A stretch of DNA of 64,000 bases from Phycomyces blakesleeanus NRRL 1555(-). Its lineage: Eukaryota; Mucoromycota; Mucoromycetes; Mucorales; Phycomycetaceae. Where the stretch lies: the NCBI RefSeq assembly GCF_001638985.1, contig NW_017265148.1:1175511-1239510 (forward strand), read 5' to 3'. Position numbers and translations under genes: made by a program. Of this stretch, positions 21,586 to 32,254 are shown in pieces. Each line of letters starts with the position of its first letter. Positions within the stretch are counted from its first letter, which is position 1. The notes beneath the pieces were generated by a model. It saw only the letters and a program-made list of their open reading frames with translations, was not told the DNA's origin and did no database searches.

Positions 21586-24500
21586 CTAAAAGAGTGAGTC
21601 TTCTAATTCTATTTTTCTAATATTTAAGGTAGTGATGGCAGCTATTCGGTTAGTGACAAAAGGAACATCATGGAAGATATGTTGGAAGTGAGTGTCCCAA
21701 ATGGCCCCTATTGTGCATCCCAGAATACTATAGGCGGACACTGTGGTATTTTTGACTTCAACTGACATTGGAGAAGAAGGAAGGAGAAGGTGGTCAAACG
21801 TAAGCGATGTGGGATATTCCAGGAACCGGGTTGCAATTTGATGCCAAATTAACTTTTTATGAGGGCATGCCCAGAATAGATGTTCATCATCTTCCAGTTC
21901 GCCACATAAAATGCATTGTGGGTCGTCTACAACCGTAACGTTATGGCTAAATAGCCGCTGCCTACTAGGAACCTTTCCATGCATCAATCTCCACCAGATG
22001 GTATAGATTCTAAGAGGAAGACGTGATTCCCAAAAGCTACGCCAGTTTACTGGTGCTGCATGTGGGAATAGGGGTGAGACTTGGGTGAGGGGCGGTCTTA
22101 TGTGTGCACGGATCACTTGAGCAGAGAGATTGCGTATCCGTGGAACTTTTAGTATCCCAGAGGAAAGGAAGCCTTGAAAGTGGCAAGGTGGAGTCGGAAA
22201 GAAGGAGGCCATCACTGAGCCAGGCTCTTGCAATGGAGAAACTGTGAGCAGAGAGAACCACTCCTTCAGTCGGAGTTCACCATGATCCAAAAGGGTAAAC
22301 AGCGTGTCTATGTTAGACCTGGCTTGTCTTCGTTCATACTGGTTGAGTCGACGTATGCATCCAAGAGTGTAGTCATATATGAATGCATTACATACACGTA
22401 GTTTACCGCAGGTAAAGAAGAGTGGTAGAGGATGAGATGGGGCCAGAATCGTGCTGAGAGGTAACTCCTGTACAGTGACAGGATTTATGACAGTCCAGTC
22501 AAAGGAGAGAGGAATGGTTTTCATAGCACAGAAGATTGTAGGAAAGATACTAAAGGTGTTGAGGCGAGGTGACCGCAGCTCAGGAAACACCAGAGGAAGA
22601 AGTGGGTCGGTTGTATTGCAATACTGCCTTATAAGGTATGCCAGTATTTTGCCGGCAAAAGATAGTGGGGCAGTCTGATCGAGCAAGGGGAGGATCCATC
22701 TGGTTTGCAGTAAGGAATATTGGGTCTGAGGATCCAGGATGCCAAGGCCGCCTTCTCATCGTGGACGAGTGCATAAGTCAAATCTAACAAATGGGTAGCG
22801 TCCATGAGATAAAAATTTAATTACTTCTGAACGAAGTCTGCTTATGTCTGCCGTATTCACTGGAAGGATGTGTATTACATGCCATGCCCTACTCAGAAGA
22901 AGTGAGTTGGCGACTAGCCCTCTACCAAGAACCGAAAGGTTTCACTGTGCTAAAAATTGTGCGTGGTTACGGATCTTTGTAATTACGTCTTCAAAAGCAC
23001 AGGATAGTTGAGTCTTTGAGCTGGTGAGAGGGTAACCGAGATATGTTATTGGCTGCGAGCTACGACTATCATGCCATGAAGTTATTTCGTGGTTCTGCAG
23101 ATGAGAATTCCAAGTCTGTTGTTCACGACCAGATAAGGAGACTGCAACTGTTTTATATCTATTCATTCTGGCATTTGACGCACGGCCATATACCTGGGGC
23201 TGATCCATCAGGGTGTCGAGCTTGTCAGGCGTGCTCAAGAACACTACTACGTCATCAGCATATGCTAAGAACTTAATAGGTGGTGGCTCGTCTATAGACT
23301 GGGGCAATAAAGGGAGGCCATTTGAGATGACAAATCCTTTGAGTTGTTTGGTGGCAAGGATGGTGCAGAGTAGAGGTTCGAGGGCCAGGTTGAAAAGAAG
23401 AGGGGAGAGTGGATCCCCTTGTCGCAAACCTCGCCCTTGTTTGATTGGAGCTGACAGATATCCATTGATATTGATACAAAGTGTTGTGTCAAAGAAGAGG
23501 GCTATGATGGCGAGAATGAAAGTGGAAGGAAACCCAAACCGAAGAAGGCATCGACGCAGGTACTCAGAGTGAACTCGATCATAAGCCTTTTTTTAGTCAA
23601 GTAGTAACCCGATTCTGGGTAGTTTGTATCTTTGAGCCGTATCCATGATTATTCTGGCGACTATTCCATTATCTGCAATGAACCTATTTCCCAAAAACCC
23701 TGTTTGGTATGGGTTGATAGTGAGTTTCATCGCGGTTAGAAGGCGTGATGTGATAAGGTGAGTGAAGAGTTTGGTGTCAGCACATATCAGCGATATAGGC
23801 CTCCAGTTGGACAATGAAGTAAGGTCTCCCTTTTTTGGCAGCAGAATAACCATGGACCGTTTCCATGATCGCGGAATTTCTTGATGTTGGAGAGCTAGGT
23901 TAAAGACTTTGACCATCAGACCTTGGGCAAATTTGTGCTGGAATAGCCAACGAAGAAGTTCGTATGGTATACCATCTACGCCTGGGCTACTGCGAGTGGG
24001 GGAGTGATTAAGGGCTCTCAATATGTCCTCGGCATCCCATTCTGCCGTAATATTCTCTCCCTCTTTGCTAGGTAGGCAGCTGGAATCTGGAATATTGGCC
24101 AACAGTCACTCGACGGCATTATCATTGATGGTTTTGGCAGCATACAAATCAGAATAGAAGGTGTGGGCGCATTTAACCAGACCATCTGGGGATTTGGTTA
24201 GGCCACCATTTTCTTGCAGTGCTCAGATGTTCTGTGCCTGTCGGCGTTCTTTCAAGCATTGGTAGAAGTAGGCATTTGAGCATTCTCCATGTTCGCGCCA
24301 CTTATGTCCTGATCGAAGTGCTATGATGCGGGCATCAACTTCTTGTTGGCAGTCTATCTGATGCTCAACTTCAAGCAGCTGTTGATGGAGGACTGAGGAG
24401 GGATCGTCGTCTAGAGAGTTGGGAACGTATTCTTGTTCTTCTGTCAGTGGGGTTGGTGAGGTGTGGGGTTCGTCCACAATTCTATGACTTTGTGGTTGGC

Positions 24501-25584
24501 TAGTCCCTAAGTATTCCTGAGCTACCTCTTTGTTGGAGATATGTTGCGTATGCTGTGTGTGTGGACGACTGTGTGGGTTGCTTGGGTGTCTCAATTGTGA
24601 GTCACTTTGAGACTGACTGTGCAGCTGTGTTACTATAGCAGATCGTTGCTCCAGTAGTATCTTCTGCATAGTCTTGGCTTTGTTTCTAGCTTTACGACTA
24701 TGGTCTATAGCCATGGCTTTCAAATTAGCCTTTATCAGGTCCCATTGGATGTGAGGTGCTACATTAGAAATCTGTGTTTCTGCTGCATCAAGGAAGGTAG
24801 TCATTGTGTTGCAAAACTCTTTATCAGACAGGAGGTATGGGTTGAACCTCCAGATTCCAGGTCCATGCTGAGGTGACCCAATTGAAAGTTGGATGCTGAT
24901 ACTGAAATGATCCGTCCAAGATCCGGCAACATATTCAACCACAGGAGAGTGTACTGATATCTTTAGGTCGTTTGTGACAAAAAGGAAATCGAGGGTTGAT
25001 CCAGTGGTGAATGTTGGGAGTGGCGTGCAGTTCACAGGAGTGATGGCGTCAAACCAATGGTGGGATAACCATTGGGTCCATGCGGTTGGAAGGGGTGGGG
25101 AGGAAGTGAGTCTTGTGTTGTAATTGAGATCTCCAAATAACACACTTTTTGGAAGTGGTGGAGAACTAAAGGCTAGATAGTGATCTAGAAGAGAGTAGAA
25201 GAGAGGGCGTTGCTCTGGGTGGGCAGGTGCATAAATGACAAAGAAGTTGAGCGGGTCATGTATTTTATGGACGTGGTGAATTGTGGCAGTAAGCAGACGG
25301 CTGTCTGTTAGGTGTGTGGGGTCGAAGGAGTTGAGATGTGGTTCTATATGGTATTCGGGGTTAAAGGAAACTAGACCACAGTGATGTGACCATGTGCTAG
25401 ATTGAGCTTGAAGGAGTGTAGAGATGGATGATTGCATATTTTTGGTGTCAGTATGCGATTCTTGGATGGCGAGGATGTCATATTTTTGTTGTCATATATG
25501 GCGGGCGAAATGTCGACCAGAGGTGGTCAGCATCTTTTTTAAGCCTCTGCAGTTAAGTGAGGCAATTCTTATATGGCTAGACAT
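21586..25584 (-). pseudogene. LINE1 ORF2: endonuclease-reverse transcriptase
   Basis: A single frame of 1333 codons from ATG at 25584. It is interrupted by six nonsense codons and no frameshift (stops at 25492, 24223, 24106, 23593, 22942 and 22756). AP endonuclease: LNCRG, IQESHT, FGDLN, STLDFLF and SWTDHF (about residues 7-220). Reverse transcriptase: SSPGVDGIPYELL, LPKKGDL..SNWRPISL, LLLD-KKAYDRVH, RQGDPLSPLLFNLALEPLL and an intact catalytic LAYADDVVVFL. The C-terminal segment has CILCGELEDDEHLFWAC, a zf-RVT-type knuckle. ORF1 ends 2 nt before this ATG. As it stands the ORF cannot give a functional protein. Confidence 0.92.
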
Positions 25585-25586
25585 AT

Positions 25587-26969
25587 TTACTGCCCTAAAC
25601 CATCAGTGATGATGGTCTTGTGGACAGCTGAAGGATCTGGGAAGAGTCCTTGGGTGGGTTTGTTGTTTTGGTTTCTTTTACCATTAATGATGAGAGTGGG
25701 GTCAACATCATTTCTCAGTCGGGACTTCTGGCCAGTCGCCTTGGGTGGGTTGGCCATAGCTTCATTAGTCATTATGGTGTCTTCATCACCTGCTAGTCCT
25801 CCTTGTGCTTCTGTAGTCGGTCCGACTGTAATTTCGCTACTCTCAGTTATACCTTCGAGACTACGTTGTTGTTCTTCAACGAGGGCAATCTTGTCCTCAA
25901 GTGCATTTTCACTTTGCACAAGTGCCTCTTGCATTTTCGCATTTTCTCTGACTAGACGGGCCAGTTCTTCTTCAAGCTGGCGGTTGTTATCTCCATTCTC
26001 TGGTGAGATAACTTGAGGATCTTCTTGGCGTTGACACTTACGTTCCTTCTCAATTGTTTTGTCAGGACATTGTGCCCGAATGTGGCCTGGCTTTTTACAA
26101 CCATAGCACAGGCGAGGGCTCTTCGTCCTCTTCTCACAGTTTGCTTTCTTATGGCCCTCTCCATGACAATAATTGCATGCCACAGGCATGTTCTGCCACT
26201 TGGCATAAATCTCTCATTCCTCACAAAAGTCAATCTTGTGTGTTAGGGGAATGTATTCAATCCCTTCCTTTGGAGCAGTGTCCAACATGACAAAGCCTTT
26301 GCCCCCAAACAATTGAAACTGAGGGTCCATATAAAGACCAATATGAATCACTCGACCGAAATGGCCCATGACTTCTTGAACTTGAGGCTCTAATTTATCT
26401 GCCCTGCGGAGAGGCAACTTATCAAGGTGTAAGCGAAGGATGTTGCTATCCCCACCAAATGTAGGGGTGGCTAAGAGAGTTTGATGTCCAATGACAACGC
26501 CCTCTGAACAAGCCCTGGGCACATCTTCAATAGTGTCAAATGAAATAATTGCTATATTTCTATCTCTACAGTCTTGACCCAGGGCCCCTACTATGCTAGG
26601 GTACTGGGACTTTAGGGCCTGAAAAAACTGGGCAGCGTCTAAGCCACTATCTGTGATGTCAAAAACAATAGCATTGTCTTCATTCGACGAAATCCACATT
26701 TGGTTTGCCTTTTGCTGGGCTAATTCTGCTTTTGCAGAAGCATCATCAAAAATGGTTACTGGCTTTCCTCGGGCTATACGAGCCTAATTGCCAAAAATTG
26801 GTACGGGTTTGGCAGATTGTGACAATGTTGACAATGAGATGTCAGAGGGGGAGACCGTGTGTAGATGAGTGGGCGAGCCATTAAGGCTAGGCTGAGGTGA
26901 AATCCGTGGGTTGTTGATTGTACTATGCATAGGATCAGGCGGATTTTGTCATCCATTTGTTGTTATCAT
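25587..26969 (-). pseudogene. LINE1 ORF1: CCHC nucleic-acid-binding protein
   Basis: A 461-codon frame from ATG at 26969 to TAA at 25587, with three nonsense codons (26949-26951, 26784-26786, 26214-26216) and no frameshift. The central part resembles an RNA-binding fold (LRLHLDKLPLRRADKLEPQV..). It is followed by two CX2CX4HX4C knuckles, CNYCHGEGHKKANC and CYGCKKPGHIRAQC, and then a coiled-coil-like EEELARLVRENAKMQEAL region. In L1-type elements ORF1 coats the RNA as a chaperone. The TAA and the ORF2 ATG are separated by AT. Confidence 0.9.
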
Positions 26970-27193
26970 TTTTCTTTTTTGGAAGCAACCACAATACGTG
27001 AAATAATCTATTTTTCGATATAGTGATAGTGATAAAATTTGAATCCACCAGTATCACTATCACATCCACTGATTTTTTTTTTCATTTATGGTAATTTCAA
27101 GGGTGCCGAATGATTTTATTGGCTTAGCTAAAGAATAGTTTTACGGAAATTCATATAACCGACACAAGTTAATACCAATTAACGTTTTCTGAC

Positions 27194-28540
27194 ATGAGTA
27201 CCCCTGAGGGATTGAACCCACAGGACAGGGCACACACGTTACGGCAAGGTAACCCACCTAACCGTGCCCAGTCTACAACACTACGTCCAAAGAACAAATC
27301 TTTGCACATCTTTACTGCTCCCAACTTTGACAAGAATATGATTGTGGATCTTGCATCCGCTGCATGGGCTAGTACCATCCATCCAATAAGTGTCTTGTTT
27401 AATCTCGGAAAACTCGTTCCCACAAGGGACGTGGATGATGTTCTCTCTGACCGTGTAGGCCGGATGACCTCTCTCACTCTCCGTTATACTCGCTCAAAAG
27501 ACCTTCTGGCAGAAGCCTTCTTTACTGACCCTTCCTCCCGCACCAAAGCAACGTCCGATGGGTTGACCTATCAGAACACCCGAATCATTGCTATACCAAG
27601 ATTGCCTTCTAACAGCCACATTGTTAAGGTTAATCTTTACCGTATTAACGCCTGCGATCCTAGCACAGATCTACTTGAGCCCATCGAAAATGCATTCCGG
27701 CCTTTTGGCAAAATCGTTCAGCTGAGAGCTTATCTCTCACACCGTGGTACTTTCCGTGGTGAAGCCACTATCTATTTAGACACCTCTGGACAAGATGAAG
27801 TCCGCAGTCTCCCAAGCCATCTCCACCTTGGTGGGTCTCTTTCCTGCCTTGCTGAGCTCTGCTCCACCGATATCACACCTGTGTGTGGATACTGCCGAGA
27901 GGAAGGGCATTATCTACACTCCTGCACAAAACGTCCTCCCCGCGCACCTCGCTGCCAACGATGCGGTGTTCTTGGTCACGCCATAGACAGTCGCAAGTGC
28001 CCCACTCATCCAGACAATATTGAAGCCGAGCGGGCTATCCAAGAGCAGCAGCAGATTGCACTTGCCGATACTGCGTCCCTTCGCGCACACCAATACTCGG
28101 TCGCTATGATAGAGACACCCATACCACCAGTCACTTCATCAACCTTGACTCCTACCCATGCTTCACCCATTCTCAACCCACCTGCTACATACACAATACG
28201 TTGCCGTTCCATATCAGTGATGAATACTCGCGCCATGACAACCAGAAACCGGACCCCACACAACGGCAATCCCCCAATTTCATTTGATACAACTATGTAT
28301 GACCCGACTGGCCGTGGGCTCAATGCCAGCAAGCACTCACCAGGCGCCCGAGGCCTACATAGTCGCGATGATGGCATTAACCCAGCAATTTACACTGATG
28401 ACGAACTTCGACAGTCTCTTTTTGAGGCCACTCTCCAGACTCGCGCCCAAGGTGCATTCCCGTATACTGATCTGGATGGTAACACACCTATGACTGATGG
28501 AACTGAAAAGTCTGACCGCTCAGGTCAGCCAAGTTCATAA
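27194..28540 (+). CDS. LINE2 ORF1: CCHC nucleic-acid-binding protein
   Basis: Intact 448-residue ORF. The central region (about 130-230) resembles the RNA-binding portion of LINE ORF1 proteins (LEPIENAFRPFGKIVQLRAYL). It is followed by knuckles CGYCREEGHYLHSC (about 236-249) and CQRCGVLGHAIDSRKC (about 257-272, slightly expanded spacing). The C-terminal 170 residues are Thr/Pro/Ser-rich and low in structure. The stop TAA at 28538-28540 is followed without a gap by the ORF2 ATG, so termination-reinitiation is a plausible way to make ORF2 (inference). Confidence 0.9.
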   Translation: MSTPEGLNPQDRAHTLRQGNPPNRAQSTTLRPKNKSLHIFTAPNFDKNMIVDLASAAWASTIHPISVLFNLGKLVPTRDVDDVLSDRVGRMTSLTLRYTRSKDLLAEAFFTDPSSRTKATSDGLTYQNTRIIAIPRLPSNSHIVKVNLYRINACDPSTDLLEPIENAFRPFGKIVQLRAYLSHRGTFRGEATIYLDTSGQDEVRSLPSHLHLGGSLSCLAELCSTDITPVCGYCREEGHYLHSCTKRPPRAPRCQRCGVLGHAIDSRKCPTHPDNIEAERAIQEQQQIALADTASLRAHQYSVAMIETPIPPVTSSTLTPTHASPILNPPATYTIRCRSISVMNTRAMTTRNRTPHNGNPPISFDTTMYDPTGRGLNASKHSPGARGLHSRDDGINPAIYTDDELRQSLFEATLQTRAQGAFPYTDLDGNTPMTDGTEKSDRSGQPSS

Positions 28541-31500
28541 ATGACTGTACAACATCTTCACATAGGAACCTTGAATGTTCGAGGTCTCCTCTCTACCATC
28601 AATAACCCGCAATCCCCAAAACTTCTTTTCATCCGACACCTTCATACCCTTTCCCCTTCCCTTTCATTACTTGCTCTCCGAGAGACTCATTTACTCCCTA
28701 TACATCACTCATCTATTCACCTTACATTCCAAGCACAGGCCAGCCTATGGACCCCACATTGCGGCCTCGTCTCTTTCGATCCCCTCCTCCAATTATCTCA
28801 ACTGCATGTTTCTCCTGACAACCGTGCACTCGTTGTCAAGGTTACACATACTGACCATCGTGTTAATCCTTTTGTAGTTGTGGTTATTTATGCACCCAAC
28901 ATTCCTTCCCACCGGCATACTTTCTTCTCCTCATTAGCACGCACTCTCCCTACTGTCATTCCTTCCCTGCCCACCTTTATTCTGGGGGACTTTAACTGTG
29001 ATCTTAGCCATCGTCGCAGCCATCCACCAGACTGGAAAGGATACATTCAGGGTAATTGCGTAGATGCCATCACTAATTCTTCTTCACCCCCGTTACCCAC
29101 TTTCCACAGCTCTCGCACCCACACACGCATCGACTACATTTTCCGTCCACACAGCATTGTTACCAAACGCCCTGAGGTAACATTTATCAATCCTTTATGG
29201 ACTGACCACTGCCTTCTTGCGGTCTCCATTCCTTTCTCTTGCCCACCAGGTCCTGGAGTCTGGAGGTTTAATACGCAATATCTCCTGCATGATGAATTTG
29301 ATGCTCTCATTACCGACTTTCTGGATAAGGCCGACTCTTTTCTCTCTCCTGACATGTCTTCCGGTTCTCGGTGGGATCATATTAAGCATGCTATCAAACA
29401 GCTCGCCCTAACGTACTCTAAACGAGTTCAACGTCAACTCCGAAATCAGGAACGCCATCTTCATCGTGCTTGAAATGAACTTGCAATTCATACTCATTCT
29501 CCTCAACTTCTCCGCATTGAACATAAGCTTGCCACCATACAATTGTCTCGGGCCTCCACCTTGGCTGCCAGATCTGGTGCTAAATGGTGTGAAGCTGGCG
29601 AGACTTCTTCGAAATATTTCTTTTGTGTGCTCAAACAGCAAGCCGCTGCAAAAACTATCTCCTCTCTTGTCGACCCTGTCACTGGCGCGATCTACACCTC
29701 TCCCGCGGATTTGCTTGGCCATACTCACTCTTTCTACCAATCTTTTTACTCGCTGGAACCCATTGACTATCCTGCTGCACACTCTCTTATCGACAAATTC
29801 CCACCTTCTGCCCGTCTGTCTTCCACTGACTCTGCCTACCTCATTGCTGATGTCACCTTGGATGACATTCTGTCTGTCCTTAAAGCCACCCCCATCAACT
29901 CTAGTCCTGGGATGGATGGTTTGCCCTACCCATTATGGGCTCGGCTCTTCTGTCACCCAACGGTCCAAAATCTTGCAGTTCAAGTCTATAATAATGCATT
30001 GCATGGTGTTTTTCCTCCATCTTGGCTGGAAACCGTACTTGTTCTCCTACCAAAAGCCGGTGACACTACCTCTCTCCGCAACTGGCGACCTGTATCTCTT
30101 ATAAACTGTGACGCCAAGTTGTTCACCAAAATGCTTACGTCCCGTTTATGATATGGTATCGACACACTCATAACACCATTCCAAATGGGTTTTATGGCAG
30201 ATCGGTTTATTGCTGACAATGGTTTGCTGACACGCCTTGCCATGTCACATGCACAAATAACCCAAGACCCATTTGTTGCCCTTCTTTTGGATCAGAAGAA
30301 GGCCTATGACCGTGTCCACCCTGCGTATCTTCGTCTTGTCCTGGCCAGAGCCGGTTTCCCCACAATTTTTGTTGACTCCATCTGTGGTCTCTTCTTTTCT
30401 ACTCAAATCCACGTGAATGTGAATGGGCACATATCTTCTTCTTTTCTACATAGCCGGGGGCTACGTCAAGGTGATCCTCTCTCCCCCTTGCTGTTTAACC
30501 TGGCCTTCGAACCTTTGCTTAGATCCATTCTCGCTTCCCCTGCCATCCGTGGTTTCCGATTTCTGGTTCCGCCATCTCTCTCATCGTCCTCTCCTGAGCT
30601 CTCACCACCTCCACTCAAACTTCTTGCTTATGCCAATGACCTTCTCGTCTTTCTTTCTCTGCCTGCCGAGATGAGTGGTCTACTCAACCTTTTGCATATA
30701 TTTGGCTTAGCCTCTAACGCGAAAGTCAATCTCCATAAGACAGTTGCTGTTGCTATGTCTGGACAATTTCATCCGGATTGGGGCCCTGTATTGGATGCTG
30801 CTGATATTCACAGTCGACATGACCGTCACTCTGTCACTGCCATCTGTTACCTAGGCTTCCCATTGAGCTCACATCCGTCCCAGCTTGAGACCTTCCGTGC
30901 GGCTTTACTGGTCAAGCTTAGGAACCATTGCACACTACTTTCTCAAAGATGCTTGTCCGTTCGTGGTAAAAGTATTGTGGCAAACTCACTTCTTCTCAGC
31001 TCAGTATGGCATATGCTATACGTGACTCCTGCACCGCTATCTTTCTTTGCTGCCATTCACACTCATATTCGCTCATTCCTGCGACTAGGTTTCGGTAGCC
31101 CTGGCTGGCCGCTTCTCTGTCTGCCACACAAATCAGGCGGTTTGGGCCTGATTGATCCTGATCATCAACAACGAGCTCTTCAATTGCGCTGGATTCTCCC
31201 TATCTTGCATTCTCACTCTTTTTCTTCTACTTCCTTTATACTGCCATACCTCGAATTTATACTTCCTCTAAACTTTCGTGCTCCTTCTGCCAGTATTGCA
31301 CTTTTGTTTCCCTGTAGTAGTGCAACTTGCCCGACTTCACTTCTTCCACTGCATCGCGCTTGTACCTCACTTCTTCCAGCTTCTCTCCCATCCAACTTGC
31401 AATTGCCACCAACTGTGGTCCAACACTTCCCATTAACTTCAATATGGATGAACGTGCCACCCTTTGTTGACTCTTCTCTGAACCTGAAAACAATTCTGGT

Positions 31501-32254
31501 TTCTGATGCATTTTCTCTGGAGACTGATGACCGTCTTGTCCGCAAGGTTCGTGGTACGTTTTCTTGGGCACGTAATCGTATCGGTCATTTCTTCCAACAG
31601 ATTGATTCTGGCAGGATGGTCCTCTGTCCTTGGTTTATCTCTTGCCTTGAACATCGACCTTCTACTGACACCCCTTCCCCCAATCTTTCCTCACTTCTTT
31701 CTTTGGTACGGTTAGACAACACTAGTTTGGGTAAAGCTAGCACCAGATCTCTTCGACGCCATCTTTGCCCGCAAGTGCCCTCATCTCTAAATTCGTCTGT
31801 CCAACGGCGTAAATTCTGATCTGTCTCTATACCCCACCACTGTCACACAGTCTGGTGGAAAATGCTTTGGGATAGAATGCCAACCCGAAAACGTCTCAAT
31901 CTATTTATATCTCGACGCTTCCCCAGCTCATCTTGCATCTTTTGTCAAGATGCTACTGAAGATCAGTATCACTTTTTCTTTGGCTGTTCTATCAAACGGC
32001 AGGTGTGGAATGTCATTCTCTCTCGCTTTTGCCCGGCCTAGAACCTTGCTGAAATCTGCCTTCTCCTTACCAGAGGCAGCTTCCCACCACGTTCCTCCCA
32101 TCAAGGCCTTTGGATTATCCTTTCTGCTGTCACTGCTAAAGCGATTTGGAGTGCTCATTGGAAATTTGTTTTTGATGACCAACCCTTTCTGTCAGGCGTT
32201 ATGGCACAAAAAGCGTCCACTGTAATAGAAAAACACATCAGTACACTAGCTTAA
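28541..32254 (+). pseudogene. LINE2 ORF2: endonuclease-reverse transcriptase
   Basis: One 1238-codon frame with four nonsense codons (29471, 30149 and 31817, all TGA; 32039, TAG) and no frameshift. AP endonuclease: LNVRG, LRETHL, ILGDFNCDL, TRIDYIF and LWTDHCLL (residues 10-230). Reverse transcriptase: SSPGMDGLPYPLW, LPKAGD..RNWRPVSL, ALLLDQKKAYDRVHP and LRQGDPLSPLLFNLAFEPLL. The catalytic box reads YANDLLVFL: AAT at 30635-30637 replaces the first metal-binding Asp. The C-terminal knuckle is CIFCQDATEDQYHFFFGC. Even without the stops, the Asp-to-Asn change should abolish polymerase activity. Confidence 0.93.

Larger units (their letters stand above)
21536..27007 (-). mobile_element. LINE1, full-length L1-type retrotransposon (dead)
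   Basis: Inserted in E1. It is flanked by 15-bp duplications differing at one base, CTATTTTTCAATATA (21521-21535) and CTATTTTTCGATATA (27008-27022), and has a short A-tail on - at its 3' end (T-run from 21536). It has two ORFs, like LINE2: ORF1 with CCHC knuckles and ORF2 with AP endonuclease, reverse transcriptase and a C-terminal zf-RVT-like segment. Its protein sequence is clearly different from LINE2, so it belongs to a separate subfamily. Confidence 0.92.
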
